A DNA stretch of 64,000 nt from Levilactobacillus lanxiensis (GCF_016861655.1 NZ_BOLN01000005.1:62001-126000); one strand, 5' to 3'. Shown: positions 17,064 to 25,201, numbered from the stretch's first letter. The notes: generated by a model not told the origin, from the sequence alone. Made by a program: numbers and translations.

Positions 17064-18239
17064 ATGACCCGACTCTTTTACATCCTGTTGGCCGGTGAAA
17101 CGGTCTCTAGTTTTGGGAATAACCTATTTGATATTGCGATTGCTTGGTACCTATACGATTTGACCAAGAGTTCTTTGTTAGTCGGCATTATTTCTGGCGC
17201 ATTCAACTTATTAGTTTTGATGAATCTGATTACCGGTTTTGTCGCCGACCGGCACGTGAAAACGCAACTCATGCGCGGTGTCGACGCCTGCCAAATGCTA
17301 ATCATGGTGGTTGCTGGGACCATCTATGGCCAGCGCACCATCACACTACTACCCTTCATTTTGATTCTTTTTGCCACCCGATTTGTCGGGACCTTCTTTA
17401 ATCCCGCCGAAGATACCTTAATTCCTCAGCTGGTGGCTCGTGAGTCGTTGGCCAAGGCGAACGGCTTGAACCAGGGATGCACCATGGTTGCCCAGATGAT
17501 TGGCATGCTGGTCGGTAGCACGCTGATTGCGTGGGCCTCCCTGGTCGATTTCATGTGGCTCAACGCCGCCACGTTTGGTATCTCGTTGCTCTGTGTCTCC
17601 ATCGTTCACCACCAGCACCATGAAGTCCTCGCCACACCTGCTGCTAGCGACCCGCAGGACCATTGGGATGCCGGTCTCAAATATATCAACCGAACCGCCA
17701 TGCTCCGGGCCATCTGCACGCTGGCCTTGGTCATCAACCTGGCGCTAGGTCCCATCATGAGTCTCAATGTGATTTGGGTCAGAGAGGACCTTCACAGCAC
17801 GAGCTTCGTTTACGGCGTCATGCAGGTGGCCCTCATGATCGGCGTGATTCTCGGCAACGTGGCGGCCGCCGCCCTGAAGATCCCGATCAAGCGTAAAATG
17901 ATTCTTTCCCTCACACTAGTTAGTGTGTCCGTCATGGGAATGGTGGCGCTGCCAACCGTCGCCATGACCTTTATCATGCGTCTGCTCATTGGCCTGGGAG
18001 CTGGAACCATCAACGTGGCCGTTTTCACGCTGATTCAGTCGACCACTCCCACCGGTATCCTAGGCCGCGTCAACGGTGCCATGCTAGCGGCATCTAACCT
18101 GGCCCTCCCCGCCGGCATGATGCTGGGTGGCCTGATTTCTGCCGTGATCGGTGTGAGCGGCGTGCTTCTCGTGGGTGCCATTGCCACACTACTCGCCCTG
18201 CTGGGATTCGCCAGGGTCGCCGTGCCTGAGCTTTCATAA
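17064..18239 (+). CDS. Major facilitator superfamily permease
   Basis: A 391-residue MFS transporter with 12 predicted membrane helices, of the small drug/siderophore-exporter-like type (first helix FYILLAGETVSSFGNNLFDIAIAWYLYDL, then FVADRHVKTQLMRGVD as the loop 2-3 motif, RFVGTFFNPAEDTLIPQLV before helix 5). The substrate cannot be predicted. ATG follows GGGGGAGG at 7 nt. A TATAAT box at 17026-17031 gives a short leader, although its -35 is poor. The gene diverges from kup and is likely monocistronic. Confidence 0.9.
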   Translation: MTRLFYILLAGETVSSFGNNLFDIAIAWYLYDLTKSSLLVGIISGAFNLLVLMNLITGFVADRHVKTQLMRGVDACQMLIMVVAGTIYGQRTITLLPFILILFATRFVGTFFNPAEDTLIPQLVARESLAKANGLNQGCTMVAQMIGMLVGSTLIAWASLVDFMWLNAATFGISLLCVSIVHHQHHEVLATPAASDPQDHWDAGLKYINRTAMLRAICTLALVINLALGPIMSLNVIWVREDLHSTSFVYGVMQVALMIGVILGNVAAAALKIPIKRKMILSLTLVSVSVMGMVALPTVAMTFIMRLLIGLGAGTINVAVFTLIQSTTPTGILGRVNGAMLAASNLALPAGMMLGGLISAVIGVSGVLLVGAIATLLALLGFARVAVPELS

Positions 18240-18321
18240 CCTTTTCGTCCACACCCCCTTGAAATGTTAAGGCGAGAATGGTAGAAAACAAATCTTGAAT
18301 TTTTTAAAGGAGTTGAGCTAA

Positions 18322-18690
18322 ATGCATATTCTTTTTCAAATTAATGCGCTGTTAAGATTTTTACTAGAAATGATAACTCTAATAGCATTAGCTTTTGTAG
18401 GTTTTACAAAATATACGTTACCACTTAATTTACTTATGGGGATTTTAGTACCAATTGTAATTTATGTGATTTGGTCTATTTGTATGGCTCCTTTATCACC
18501 AAACAGAGTGGGCCTACTTTTGAGAGTAACGATTGAGATTATCATTTTTGGCCTCTGTAGTTATATGATAATAACTAAAATATCACTTCGTGTAGGGACT
18601 GTATATGGAGTTATAGTTGCTCTGAATGCAATAATGGCACACATTGGAGAGGGAATATATGGCAGTAGTTTGTCAATTGCCCCTGAATAA
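18322..18690 (+). CDS. Small membrane protein, YrdB/DUF2568 family
   Basis: A 122-residue protein with four hydrophobic helices (about 8-28, 34-52, 64-82, 88-108) and the ICMAPLSPNR loop typical of YrdB/DUF2568. Function unknown. ATG is preceded by AAAGGAG at 8 nt. The gene is markedly more AT-rich than its neighbours. Its last codons (IAPE, stop) overlap the hairpin I assign to the right end of the adjacent IS605-type element, so the C-terminus may have been altered by that insertion. It may have been acquired together with, or before, the element. Confidence 0.75.
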   Translation: MHILFQINALLRFLLEMITLIALAFVGFTKYTLPLNLLMGILVPIVIYVIWSICMAPLSPNRVGLLLRVTIEIIIFGLCSYMIITKISLRVGTVYGVIVALNAIMAHIGEGIYGSSLSIAPE

Positions 18691-18815
18691 ATTCAGAGGC
18701 TTGTCGCTCACGTATCTTGCGATACAGTAGTCCAACATGCCTGTTAAGACACTCCTACTCGTAGTGGCAACATCATCGGGTAATTGACAGCTACCCGTTT
18801 AACTGCCAGGTTTAC
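18680..18815 (-). ncRNA. Candidate omega RNA of the TnpB element
   Basis: Immediately after the tnpB stop, the minus strand has several short hairpins (GGGTAGCTGTCAATTACCC near 18778-18796, TGTATCGCAAGATACG near 18712-18727, and the right-end hairpin 18680-18699). TnpB proteins use an RNA made from the 3' part of the gene and the right end of the element, with the guide read from just outside the end. If so, the guide starts in the flanking sequence below about 18675. Placement by family knowledge; boundaries not determined. Confidence 0.5.
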
Positions 18816-20032
18816 CCAGCAGTCGTTAGCTTCTTAATCTTGGGGTGCTTGACACCATTTAACCAATCTTGTCCAAGCATCTCGATGTTCATGGCCCCCA
18901 ACCGGTCATCGTTACAACGATACTGGCATTGGGTACACCAATACTCGTGAGTCTCGTGATGCCGGTTAGTTTTCTCAACTAGTCCACACTTAGGACAGCG
19001 TTGTGAGGTGAAGGCCGGATTGACTTTCACAACAGCACTTTGAATAGCCTGAGCCTTGTACGTTAAAAAAGATTCCAGCTGGAAAAAGGCCCACGAACGA
19101 TGACTATTGCGTAGCGATTTAGGTAAGTCGTCGGTATTGAATGTCACATTGGTTAGGTCTTCCAAAACAAAAAGCGTATGCGAACCATATACCGCAACGA
19201 GTGTCTTAGCTAACCAATGATTCACATCGGTCATCCAGCGGTTCTCTCGTTGAGCTAGTCGTTTTAACTTTTTCTTGGCAGACTTGGTACCTTTACTTTG
19301 TAGCTGTCGACGGATTTCTAGAAAACCTTTCCGTCTGAGTAAAATCTTTTGACCATCAAAGAATAGCGTCTTTCCCTTACTATCAAAGGCAGTTACGAGA
19401 AACCGTAAACCACGATCAATTCCCACAACCGTAGGATTATCTTTGGCATCGAAATCACTAACTTCCTTTGTGATACCGATGTGCAGAAACCACTTACCTC
19501 GATTGTGGACTAACTTGGCAGTACCGAGCTTCCAGTCCCCAGTAAAGTACTTCTCAAATCCTTTGTCAGTGAATGCTAACTTAGTTCGTTTACCCAGAGT
19601 GGTTATCGATATCTGCCGCATTTTATCCACGAAAGAATAATTACTCTGACGAACCAAGTCTGCTTGTGGTCGCCGAAACTGAATGGGTTTCACCAACCAA
19701 TCCAGATTCCTAGGAACTTGAACCCACTTCTTTTCTTCGTTCTTATAACGGTAAGGATGCTGTTTCATCAGCTCTTGAACGGTCTTGTAGCGAGCCACCA
19801 CTGTCCGAAAAACGGATTGGACCATCTGACTGTTGAGCGATGATTCTTGTCTTAATTTTTTGTACAGCTGGTGATTGATTTTTAACCAACTTAACTGAAA
19901 TTCATGGTCAAAGATCCATTGACTAACAATATTAGCTACACGTTGATATTCCTGTCTCATTGCCAGAAATTGTTCTGCTTGATTCGTGTCCGGATAGAGT
20001 CTCAGTTTGATTGTTCGCCCTAGTTTAACCAA
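18812..20032 (-). CDS. tnpB: RNA-guided nuclease TnpB (IS605 OrfB)
   Basis: A 406-residue TnpB, the ancestor-type relative of Cas12. The RuvC triad is visible as D206 (GIDRGLR), E291 (LEDLTN) and D376 (NDDRLGAMNI), and the zinc finger as C346-P-K-C349 and C366-T-Q-C369, so the enzyme looks intact. The N-terminal domain RTIKLRLYPDTNQAEQF is typical. I accept the TTG start at 20032: GGGGAGG lies 6 nt upstream and the protein then begins MVKLGRT. A TATACT box lies about 30 nt before. It is known that TnpB cuts donor sites to favour element retention; activity here is inferred from intact motifs. Confidence 0.93.
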   Translation of the reverse strand: MVKLGRTIKLRLYPDTNQAEQFLAMRQEYQRVANIVSQWIFDHEFQLSWLKINHQLYKKLRQESSLNSQMVQSVFRTVVARYKTVQELMKQHPYRYKNEEKKWVQVPRNLDWLVKPIQFRRPQADLVRQSNYSFVDKMRQISITTLGKRTKLAFTDKGFEKYFTGDWKLGTAKLVHNRGKWFLHIGITKEVSDFDAKDNPTVVGIDRGLRFLVTAFDSKGKTLFFDGQKILLRRKGFLEIRRQLQSKGTKSAKKKLKRLAQRENRWMTDVNHWLAKTLVAVYGSHTLFVLEDLTNVTFNTDDLPKSLRNSHRSWAFFQLESFLTYKAQAIQSAVVKVNPAFTSQRCPKCGLVEKTNRHHETHEYWCTQCQYRCNDDRLGAMNIEMLGQDWLNGVKHPKIKKLTTAG

Positions 20033-20377
20033 TGGATACCTCCCCTGTAGATTGGATTTAGTATACCATATTCAGCTTCTCGGGGGAACGTATGTTTCAA
20101 AAAAGATTATTAAAGTTCCGGCATTCATCCCGCGATTAAAATCGCAGGTTTTCTGCTTGGTTTTTAATAAAATGGAAAATGTTTATCAAAAATACAAGGG
20201 TAAAAAATTATGCAAATGAAAGTATTAGGCGCTTGAAATGTTAAACCGTTGTTGTATACTTTTAGCTAGAGACAAGTTCTCATCAGATTTTAACACTAGT
20301 CGGTTATCTCAACCCTGGCGTGGGACGTTAGGGTTAGCGGCTGGTGCAACTCTATTCAGGGGAAAGAAGCGGGGAAA
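20033..20377. other. Intergenic region between the IS element and a small membrane protein gene
   Basis: Holds the left end of the IS element with its hairpin, an AT-rich stretch, and then the promoter at 20233-20260. The 5' leader from that promoter is about 110 nt long and includes AACCCTGGCGTGGGACGTTAGGGTT (20309-20333, arms AACCCT/AGGGTT), a possible weak hairpin. No gene seen. Confidence 0.4.
20233..20260 (+). promoter_or_regulatory. Promoter for the 91-residue membrane protein gene
   Basis: -35 TTGAAA (20233-20238), 16-nt spacer, -10 TATACT (20255-20260). Confidence 0.6.
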
Positions 20378-20653
20378 ATGAGTTATCTTTTACGGCCAAG
20401 TCTCAAGGGCCTGTTTCGCATTGGTTTTGTGGATTTTTATGCTTTTCTAATTGTAGCAGTGGCGTTGATAATGAAGGCGCCCCAGCACGTGATGGTTCTG
20501 CTTGGCAGTGGGTTAGCCGTCATCTTTGTGCTGTCGAGTGTTTTAACCATCCTGGGCATGATTTTCAATCGACTCTACCAGGAACCGGAGACCTATTCCA
20601 TCCTAGTTTTACAAGTTGCTTTTAGCATTCTTTTCATCGTCTTATTAACTTAG
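20378..20653 (+). CDS. Small membrane protein, unknown
   Basis: A 91-residue protein with three hydrophobic stretches (about 16-33, 38-63 and 72-90), probably three membrane helices with a short basic N-terminus (RPSLKGLFR). I do not recognise the family. ATG follows GCGGGGAAA, a modest ribosome site, and a promoter lies about 115 nt upstream. Another frame is open over the same stretch but has no membrane or other recognisable pattern, so this frame is preferred. Real but uncharacterised. Confidence 0.6.
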   Translation: MSYLLRPSLKGLFRIGFVDFYAFLIVAVALIMKAPQHVMVLLGSGLAVIFVLSSVLTILGMIFNRLYQEPETYSILVLQVAFSILFIVLLT

Positions 20654-20819
20654 TCATTGAAGGTACGCTGACTCGAATCTGTCAACGTGCCTTTTTAATT
20701 CGACCAACTAGTTAGCTGTAGTTGCCCGTTAATAACCTGACGCACGCAATTGCTAAAGTAGCCACCGAGGGATACACTCTAGAAGAACCACCAACCAACT
20801 AAAAGGAGAATTAGTATCT

Positions 20820-21359
20820 ATGCATAAGCTAACGAAGCAAGCCCTATTGACCGCGACACTGGTGACCCTGACCCTCGGTGGATTAACCGTAACTGGCACG
20901 ACCTCGGCATCCGCTGCCTACGCACCGCGCTACACCGTTCCTACGGCATTGCAGGGTAATTGGTATGCCTACAATGCCAAGGCTAAAAAGTATCAACACA
21001 TCAAACTAACCGCGAAGACGTACCAGTTCTCCGTGGATCACAGCAAGAAAAGTGCCAATTGGAACTTTCCCTATTTGAAAAAGGGCTTCACCCAGTCACC
21101 CACCTTTAAGATCAAGGCCACGGGCGGTAAGGCCTTTACCATGATGAGCGGCAACCACGGCTGGACATCGTTCCTGGCCCACAACGACACGGTCAGTCCC
21201 GACTACAAGGTCACCTCGTTGAAATTCAACGGCAAGAAGCAAAAAGTTCTTCTGGCCTACATCCCAACGGCCGGCAACCAGGAATCCGCCTTGGTTTACA
21301 GCCATCACAAAACGCACACGCAAAAGGTTGTCCACGTAAAATCTAGCAACCTGTATTAA
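20820..21359 (+). CDS. Secreted protein of unknown function
   Basis: A 179-residue exported protein. The N-terminus has a clear signal peptide: basic MHKLTKQ, hydrophobic ALLTATLVTLTLGGLTVTG, and a cleavage site near TTSASA-AYAP (about residue 32-34). The mature part is rich in Lys, Tyr, Trp and Thr (LQGNWYAYNAKAKKYQHIKLT) and has no cysteine, typical of Lactobacillaceae secreted proteins that attach non-covalently or are soluble. AAAAGGAG lies 11 nt before the ATG. I do not recognise a named domain. The gene is single and ends at a strong terminator. Confidence 0.8.
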   Translation: MHKLTKQALLTATLVTLTLGGLTVTGTTSASAAYAPRYTVPTALQGNWYAYNAKAKKYQHIKLTAKTYQFSVDHSKKSANWNFPYLKKGFTQSPTFKIKATGGKAFTMMSGNHGWTSFLAHNDTVSPDYKVTSLKFNGKKQKVLLAYIPTAGNQESALVYSHHKTHTQKVVHVKSSNLY

Positions 21360-21370
21360 CCGCATTAAAA

Positions 21371-21414
21371 AAGCCGGACGCCAGGGTTTAACCACCCCAT
21401 CGCGTCCGGTTTTG
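21371..21414 (+). terminator. Terminator of the secreted protein gene
   Basis: Perfect 8-bp stem CCGGACGC/GCGTCCGG (21374-21381 with 21402-21409) followed by TTTT; the A-run before it lets it also serve the convergent minus-strand gene. Confidence 0.7.
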
Positions 21415-21419
21415 TCTAC

Positions 21420-21902
21420 TCAATTACCCTGTGCCCTCACCCAACGGACCGCCCAAACCAGGAGCGACCACGCCACCAGCACGGGCCCAAGCAGGATCAA
21501 TAGAAACGTCGCCCACAAGTGTTCGGCAAAGACGAGAATCGGGTTCAGAATTTCATCTGTACTCTGCGTCTCACCCACGGTGTACTCCCAGGGATTTGCC
21601 GACACACCGTTCGTGGTCCACTGGCGATTCACGTGGCTGTTGCTCATGTCTTGGTGGTGCAACGTCAACGCGCGGTGTTTGTACGATTCAAAGTGCTCAC
21701 CATTCTTACTGTACATCTCCCGATATTTTCTGCGCAGCCACGGGTAACCGAGGAGCCAACTCAGACTTACCCAGGCGGTAAATCCCGTGATAGGCAGCTC
21801 CCAGCCGGTTCGGGTATGCTCGAGGGCCCCGGCTAATAAGATGCCCAGGATAAACACCCCCTCGAGTAGGGTCCACAAGTACCACCCGATTTGTTTTTTC
21901 AT
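21420..21902 (-). CDS. Membrane protein, unknown, paralogue 1
   Basis: A 160-residue protein from the ATG at 21902, chosen over an upstream in-frame start because GAGGGGG lies 8 nt before it. Predicted helices: WYLWTLLEGVFILGILLAGA (about 6-27), TAWVSLSWLLGYPWL (about 43-57) and LWATFLLILLGPVLVAWSLL near the C-terminus, with a hydrophilic loop (about 60-105) between. The motif YPWLRxK and the segment PWEYTVGETxS are shared with the gene at 24299-24697. I do not recognise the family. The two copies flank the DJ-1 and acyltransferase genes. Confidence 0.7.
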   Translation of the reverse strand: MKKQIGWYLWTLLEGVFILGILLAGALEHTRTGWELPITGFTAWVSLSWLLGYPWLRRKYREMYSKNGEHFESYKHRALTLHHQDMSNSHVNRQWTTNGVSANPWEYTVGETQSTDEILNPILVFAEHLWATFLLILLGPVLVAWSLLVWAVRWVRAQGN

Positions 21903-22006
21903 GATGACTGCCCCCTCGTAACTTGATACCACGGACTGATAACCAGTCGTTAGCTATTAGTCCGCGTTAGGCCACCTGTTTTACAAAGGGCCGCGTTCTA
22001 GCTGAC

Positions 22007-22609
22007 TTACCCGCCAAAATGGTAAGTCAACTCCTCAGCCGTATAGGGCCGATCCGTTCGCTCTGGTTCCAAGAAACGGTCGCCCACCTGAATCCCACAG
22101 GCCCGGGCCGCCGCCATCGCAAACTCGCGGAAGAATTGGAAGCTCGACGTGATAATGCCGTTATCAACTACCACTGGCTGACGCACCAGGTTTTGTTTTG
22201 GAATAAACGGATTCTTGGCGTACGTTTCCTCAAAGATGCCCCCGGTAAACTTGGTATCTGCTAGGAGTCCTGCCTTGGCTAATAGAATTGGCGAGCTCGA
22301 CATCGCCGCAATGATGGGTCGCTTTGTGGCTGTCCGCAGTTGCGCCAGAAAGGCCGCGTTACGGGGATCCGCCAGCGGTTCGTGGTAGTCGTCGATACCG
22401 GGGAGAACCAGGAGGTCGGCTGACAAGAGATCCACCTGTGAAAAGTCCTTTTGCGCTAAGATGGCCAATCCATCTTCCCCTTGATAGGCACGCTGCTCGG
22501 CCCCGACCGTCGTCACTTGCCAATCATCTTCAAAAGCCAAGATTTCAGTTAACGCCGCAATTTCAAAGTTACAAAGCCCTGGGTAGAGCATGACGAGACA
22601 CTGTTTCAT
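22007..22609 (-). CDS. DJ-1/PfpI family protein
   Basis: A 200-residue protein of the DJ-1/ThiJ/PfpI superfamily (members include deglycases, chaperones and transcription co-factors). It starts MKQCLVMLYPGLCNFEIAAL; ATG at 22609 has GGGAGGG upstream, better than the longer frame. The acid residue region FEIAAL and the nucleophile elbow AMSSSPILLAKAGLL are recognisable. The usual elbow cysteine appears replaced by serine (SSS), so the classical Cys-based chemistry may be absent. Likely monocistronic; role unknown. Confidence 0.8.
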   Translation of the reverse strand: MKQCLVMLYPGLCNFEIAALTEILAFEDDWQVTTVGAEQRAYQGEDGLAILAQKDFSQVDLLSADLLVLPGIDDYHEPLADPRNAAFLAQLRTATKRPIIAAMSSSPILLAKAGLLADTKFTGGIFEETYAKNPFIPKQNLVRQPVVVDNGIITSSFQFFREFAMAAARACGIQVGDRFLEPERTDRPYTAEELTYHFGG

Positions 22610-23101
22610 GGTGAATCCCTCCCTTTTGCTTATCATTATATCATGGATTTATCACCAAATTCTAATTCAATTGGATGATACGGCCAATTTGTTTAGGCAA
22701 TGGGCCAACACCTACAAATCAGGTCACCCGTTTTGACTTAAGTATTCAGATTTCATCCCCTTAGGGACACTGACATTTATCGCCCCAAAGGTTACCTTGA
22801 GTTAAGCGCCTGGTCGCACCAGTTTTCCTGCGTGATTGTAATCACGCTCGTTTCTAACTATAATGGTACTTATCCCAAATTAAGAACAGCATACGTTATT
22901 TAAGACTCAAACCGACCAAGTTGGCCAGTCATATCGCCAATTGTTTAAGTTTTAGCCTTAACATTTTAAGAACTTTGTTTACATAAATACCGGTAATAGC
23001 GTGACCCTTGCTAAGCCAACCGCCACACAGCGACCACCCGTCATTCTGGCAAAAGGGCACGTTAGTCTTTCAAACGTTTACGAGGAGAGGTTTTCAGTCA
23101 A
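22610..23101. other. Long 5' region of the acyltransferase gene
   Basis: A 492-nt gap with one clear promoter (22836-22864) and an overlapping palindrome, giving the acyltransferase a leader of about 230 nt. The left 200 nt are otherwise featureless to me. A second possible start region around TTTACATAAATACCGGTAATAG (22979-23000) lacks proper spacing. Confidence 0.4.
22831..22864 (+). promoter_or_regulatory. Promoter with operator-like palindrome before the acyltransferase gene
   Basis: -35 TTGTAA (22836-22841), 17-nt spacer, perfect -10 TATAAT (22859-22864). The perfect palindrome CGTGATTGTAATCACG covers 22831-22846 and contains the -35 box, as expected for a repressor operator. The regulator is not identifiable here. 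Confidence 0.6.
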
Positions 23102-24184
23102 ATGGATTTAATTTTGTTAATCATCATTATCAGTTTCGCAGCATCACTGCGGTATCGTCCAAGCGGCCCGGACGTGGACGACTTGAACCGTCAAACAACC
23201 ACGACCATTAACGGATTGTTCCTATTGTTAGTGGTTTTTAGTCACTTCATGACGTACATCCCCATGCCGCACGACCTGGCTAAGCTCACCCAGATTTGGA
23301 TGCTGGTCAAGGGCCAACTTATTGTGACGACTTTTCTCTTCTTTTCCGGTTACGGCATCTATGTCCAATTTGAAAAACGGGGTCGTAACTATTTAAAAAC
23401 TTTCCCCAAGCATCGGCTGTTGTTCCTGTGGCTAAAATTTGCGGTTGCCGTCACGATCTACCTGGTCATTAGCTTGTTGACCCAGCACGTGGTGACCCTG
23501 CCGCACGTCCTGCTAAGCTACCTGGGACTGGCCACGATTGGGAACAGCGCGTGGTATATCTTCATTATTTTATTTCTCTACCTGTTGACCTACCTGGCAT
23601 GGGAACTCTTTCCAACCAACAATCGCCGGGCCATCGCGTTTATCATCATCGGCAGCGGTGTCTACATGTTCGTTGCCGGTTGGCTCCTGCCAGAATATTA
23701 TGCCAGCACCGTCTTCTGCTACGTCGCGGGGATGCTCTACGCCCACTACAAGGCGGTGATTGAACAGGTGGTTTGTCGAAATTGGTTCCGCTATCTGGCC
23801 GTGGGCGTCAGCGCATTCATCGTATTTGCCGCCAGTTATCTGGTCTGCGCCAAAACATCTGGTCCGATTCGCCTCGTTAGCTATCAAATTGCGGGGATCA
23901 TGTTCGCCTTTTGCTTTGTCTGGTTGGCCATGCGCTTTAAGATCCATAACCCGGTTCTCGCCTACATTGGGGGGCCCGGCATGTTCGCCATTTATATCCT
24001 ACAGCGCATTCCCATGATGCTCTTGAAGCAAACGGGACTGGCCAATCAACCCGTACTTTATTTCATCGCGGTCTTGGCGGCCACCCTGCTGCTAGGCTGG
24101 CTGTTCGATAAGGCTTACGCTGCCGTCTGGTCACGGACAATTGGTCGCCGTAAAATTAGCACGCCGCAACAAGTTCAATCTTAA
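23102..24184 (+). CDS. Membrane acyltransferase, family 3
   Basis: A 360-residue membrane protein of the acyltransferase-3 (OafA/NodX-like) group, which transfers acyl groups to cell-surface carbohydrates. About ten hydrophobic helices are seen. The N-terminal INGLFLLLVVFSHF carries the catalytic-type His within helix 2 as in the family pattern RGxAxLxVVxxH. Later segments GNSAWYIFIILFLYLLTYL and IGGPGMFAIYILQRIPMMLL also fit. ATG follows GAGGAGAGG. Acceptor unknown; peptidoglycan, teichoic acid or exopolysaccharide are possible. No partner genes nearby. Confidence 0.82.
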   Translation: MDLILLIIIISFAASLRYRPSGPDVDDLNRQTTTTINGLFLLLVVFSHFMTYIPMPHDLAKLTQIWMLVKGQLIVTTFLFFSGYGIYVQFEKRGRNYLKTFPKHRLLFLWLKFAVAVTIYLVISLLTQHVVTLPHVLLSYLGLATIGNSAWYIFIILFLYLLTYLAWELFPTNNRRAIAFIIIGSGVYMFVAGWLLPEYYASTVFCYVAGMLYAHYKAVIEQVVCRNWFRYLAVGVSAFIVFAASYLVCAKTSGPIRLVSYQIAGIMFAFCFVWLAMRFKIHNPVLAYIGGPGMFAIYILQRIPMMLLKQTGLANQPVLYFIAVLAATLLLGWLFDKAYAAVWSRTIGRRKISTPQQVQS

Positions 24185-24199
24185 TTTTTTTGGATTTTA

Positions 24200-24247
24200 A
24201 AAATGGCATGGTTCCGATAGTCTTTCGGAGTCATGCCATTTTGTATT
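24200..24247 (+). terminator. Terminator of the acyltransferase gene
   Basis: Stem AAAATGGCATG (24200-24210) with CATGCCATTTT (24232-24242), with an inner TCCGA/TCGGA stem. Confidence 0.75.
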
Positions 24248-24298
24248 TCTTCGTGGGGATTAAAACGCCTAAACTCCGCATGGACAAATCTCATTCAG

Positions 24299-24697
24299 CT
24301 AGTCATGACCTTTTTTTAACAAGGTCATCAGAAGCAACGTGCACGTGACCAGCGGGCCGAACAGGATTAGTAAGAAGCTTACCAATAGATGTTCACCAAA
24401 TATGTAGATAAAACGAAAAATTTCGCCAACACTTCGCGTGCTTCCTATTGCGTATTGCCATGGATACGAGGTAACACCATTTGATGCCATTCTTCTATCT
24501 TTGTCAGACTTCAGAAACAAGTATCCTAATTTACCTCTTAACCAGGGGTAGCATAATAACCAGCTAAGAAATACCCAGGCTGTATAGGGGGTTATCGAAA
24601 TCCGCCAACCATTTTGCGTATGCCAATTAAGCAGAATCATCATTGGAACTGCCCCATAGATCAAGGATAACAAATATCTCAGCACTCTTTTCCGCAT
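24299..24697 (-). CDS. Membrane protein, unknown, paralogue 2
   Basis: A 132-residue protein from ATG at 24697, preferred because GAGGAGAG lies upstream at a suitable distance. It shares with the gene at 21420-21902 the segments TAWVxLSWLLxYPWLRxK, YPWQYAIGSTRS and GEHLLVSFLLILFGPL, so the two are clearly paralogous; this copy lacks about 28 residues of the central loop. Three hydrophobic regions indicate an inner-membrane location. Function unknown. It is more AT-rich than copy 1. Confidence 0.7.
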   Translation of the reverse strand: MRKRVLRYLLSLIYGAVPMMILLNWHTQNGWRISITPYTAWVFLSWLLCYPWLRGKLGYLFLKSDKDRRMASNGVTSYPWQYAIGSTRSVGEIFRFIYIFGEHLLVSFLLILFGPLVTCTLLLMTLLKKGHD

Positions 24698-24814
24698 CTC
24701 AATCTCTCCTCTATCACACCACTTGCTGGGGCCTTCAACCAAATATCTCAGCTTTACGGATACTGAATGCCCAAATTAAAATCAATTTATTTAGCCTTCC
24801 TTAGGCTAGAAAAA

Positions 24815-25069
24815 TCATAGGTCTTCTAGCCTTTTCATCAGGCCCTCATGTTCATCAAATAACCCGTTAGCCGCTTCCAAAACAGTCATTCTAACTTGTT
24901 CGACCTTTCTAAAAGTGACTTTCTTGCCATCCGGGGAGATGATTTTTTCAAAAACAGTCTCACCATCTACGCCAAAAAACTCGCAATCGCTTTTAGAAAG
25001 TTGAAAAGCATACGAATTTCCATTCCTAAATAACTTTACTGGTCCATTCAGCATCTCTGGATCAATCAT
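24815..25069 (-). CDS. AbrB/MazE-like DNA-binding protein without a toxin partner
   Basis: An 84-residue protein with an N-terminal SpoVT-AbrB swapped-hairpin pattern (PVKLFRNGNSYAFQLSKSDCEFFGVD), the fold of MazE/PemI antitoxins and AbrB regulators. ATG at 25069 is preceded by AGAAGG at 8 nt. No MazF/PemK-like toxin gene is found on either side, so it may be a regulator, a relic of a toxin-antitoxin pair, or an antitoxin acting in trans. The C-terminal half (LEAANGLFDEHEGLMKRLEDL) looks helical and acidic, as for toxin binding. Confidence 0.65.
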   Translation of the reverse strand: MIDPEMLNGPVKLFRNGNSYAFQLSKSDCEFFGVDGETVFEKIISPDGKKVTFRKVEQVRMTVLEAANGLFDEHEGLMKRLEDL

Positions 25070-25201
25070 CAAAATGACCTTCTTCTCGCTTATGTGTGTC
25101 CATTATATCGTCTCATCCACACATAAAGCTACATACTAATTCCGTCCCCACTTCGCCAACCCCAATACAGCACTCGGTTATACGAATCAAGGAGACAAAA
25201 T

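Larger units (their letters stand above)
18671..20155 (-). mobile_element. IS200/IS605-group element with tnpB only
   Basis: Bounded on one side by a hairpin at 18680-18699 (9-bp stem, one wobble) and on the other by a hairpin at about 20128-20150 (stem GCGAT/ATCGC with flanking CC/GG). Such subterminal hairpins and the absence of terminal inverted repeats or target duplication are the pattern of IS200/IS605 elements. No tnpA (Y1 transposase) is present, so the copy depends on a transposase supplied elsewhere. Exact ends are uncertain by some tens of bases. Confidence 0.65.

Noticed and set aside
20344-20625. Second open frame overlapping the 91-residue membrane protein gene
   Set aside because: Cys/Ser-rich peptide without membrane pattern; the other frame has a ribosome site and clear helices.
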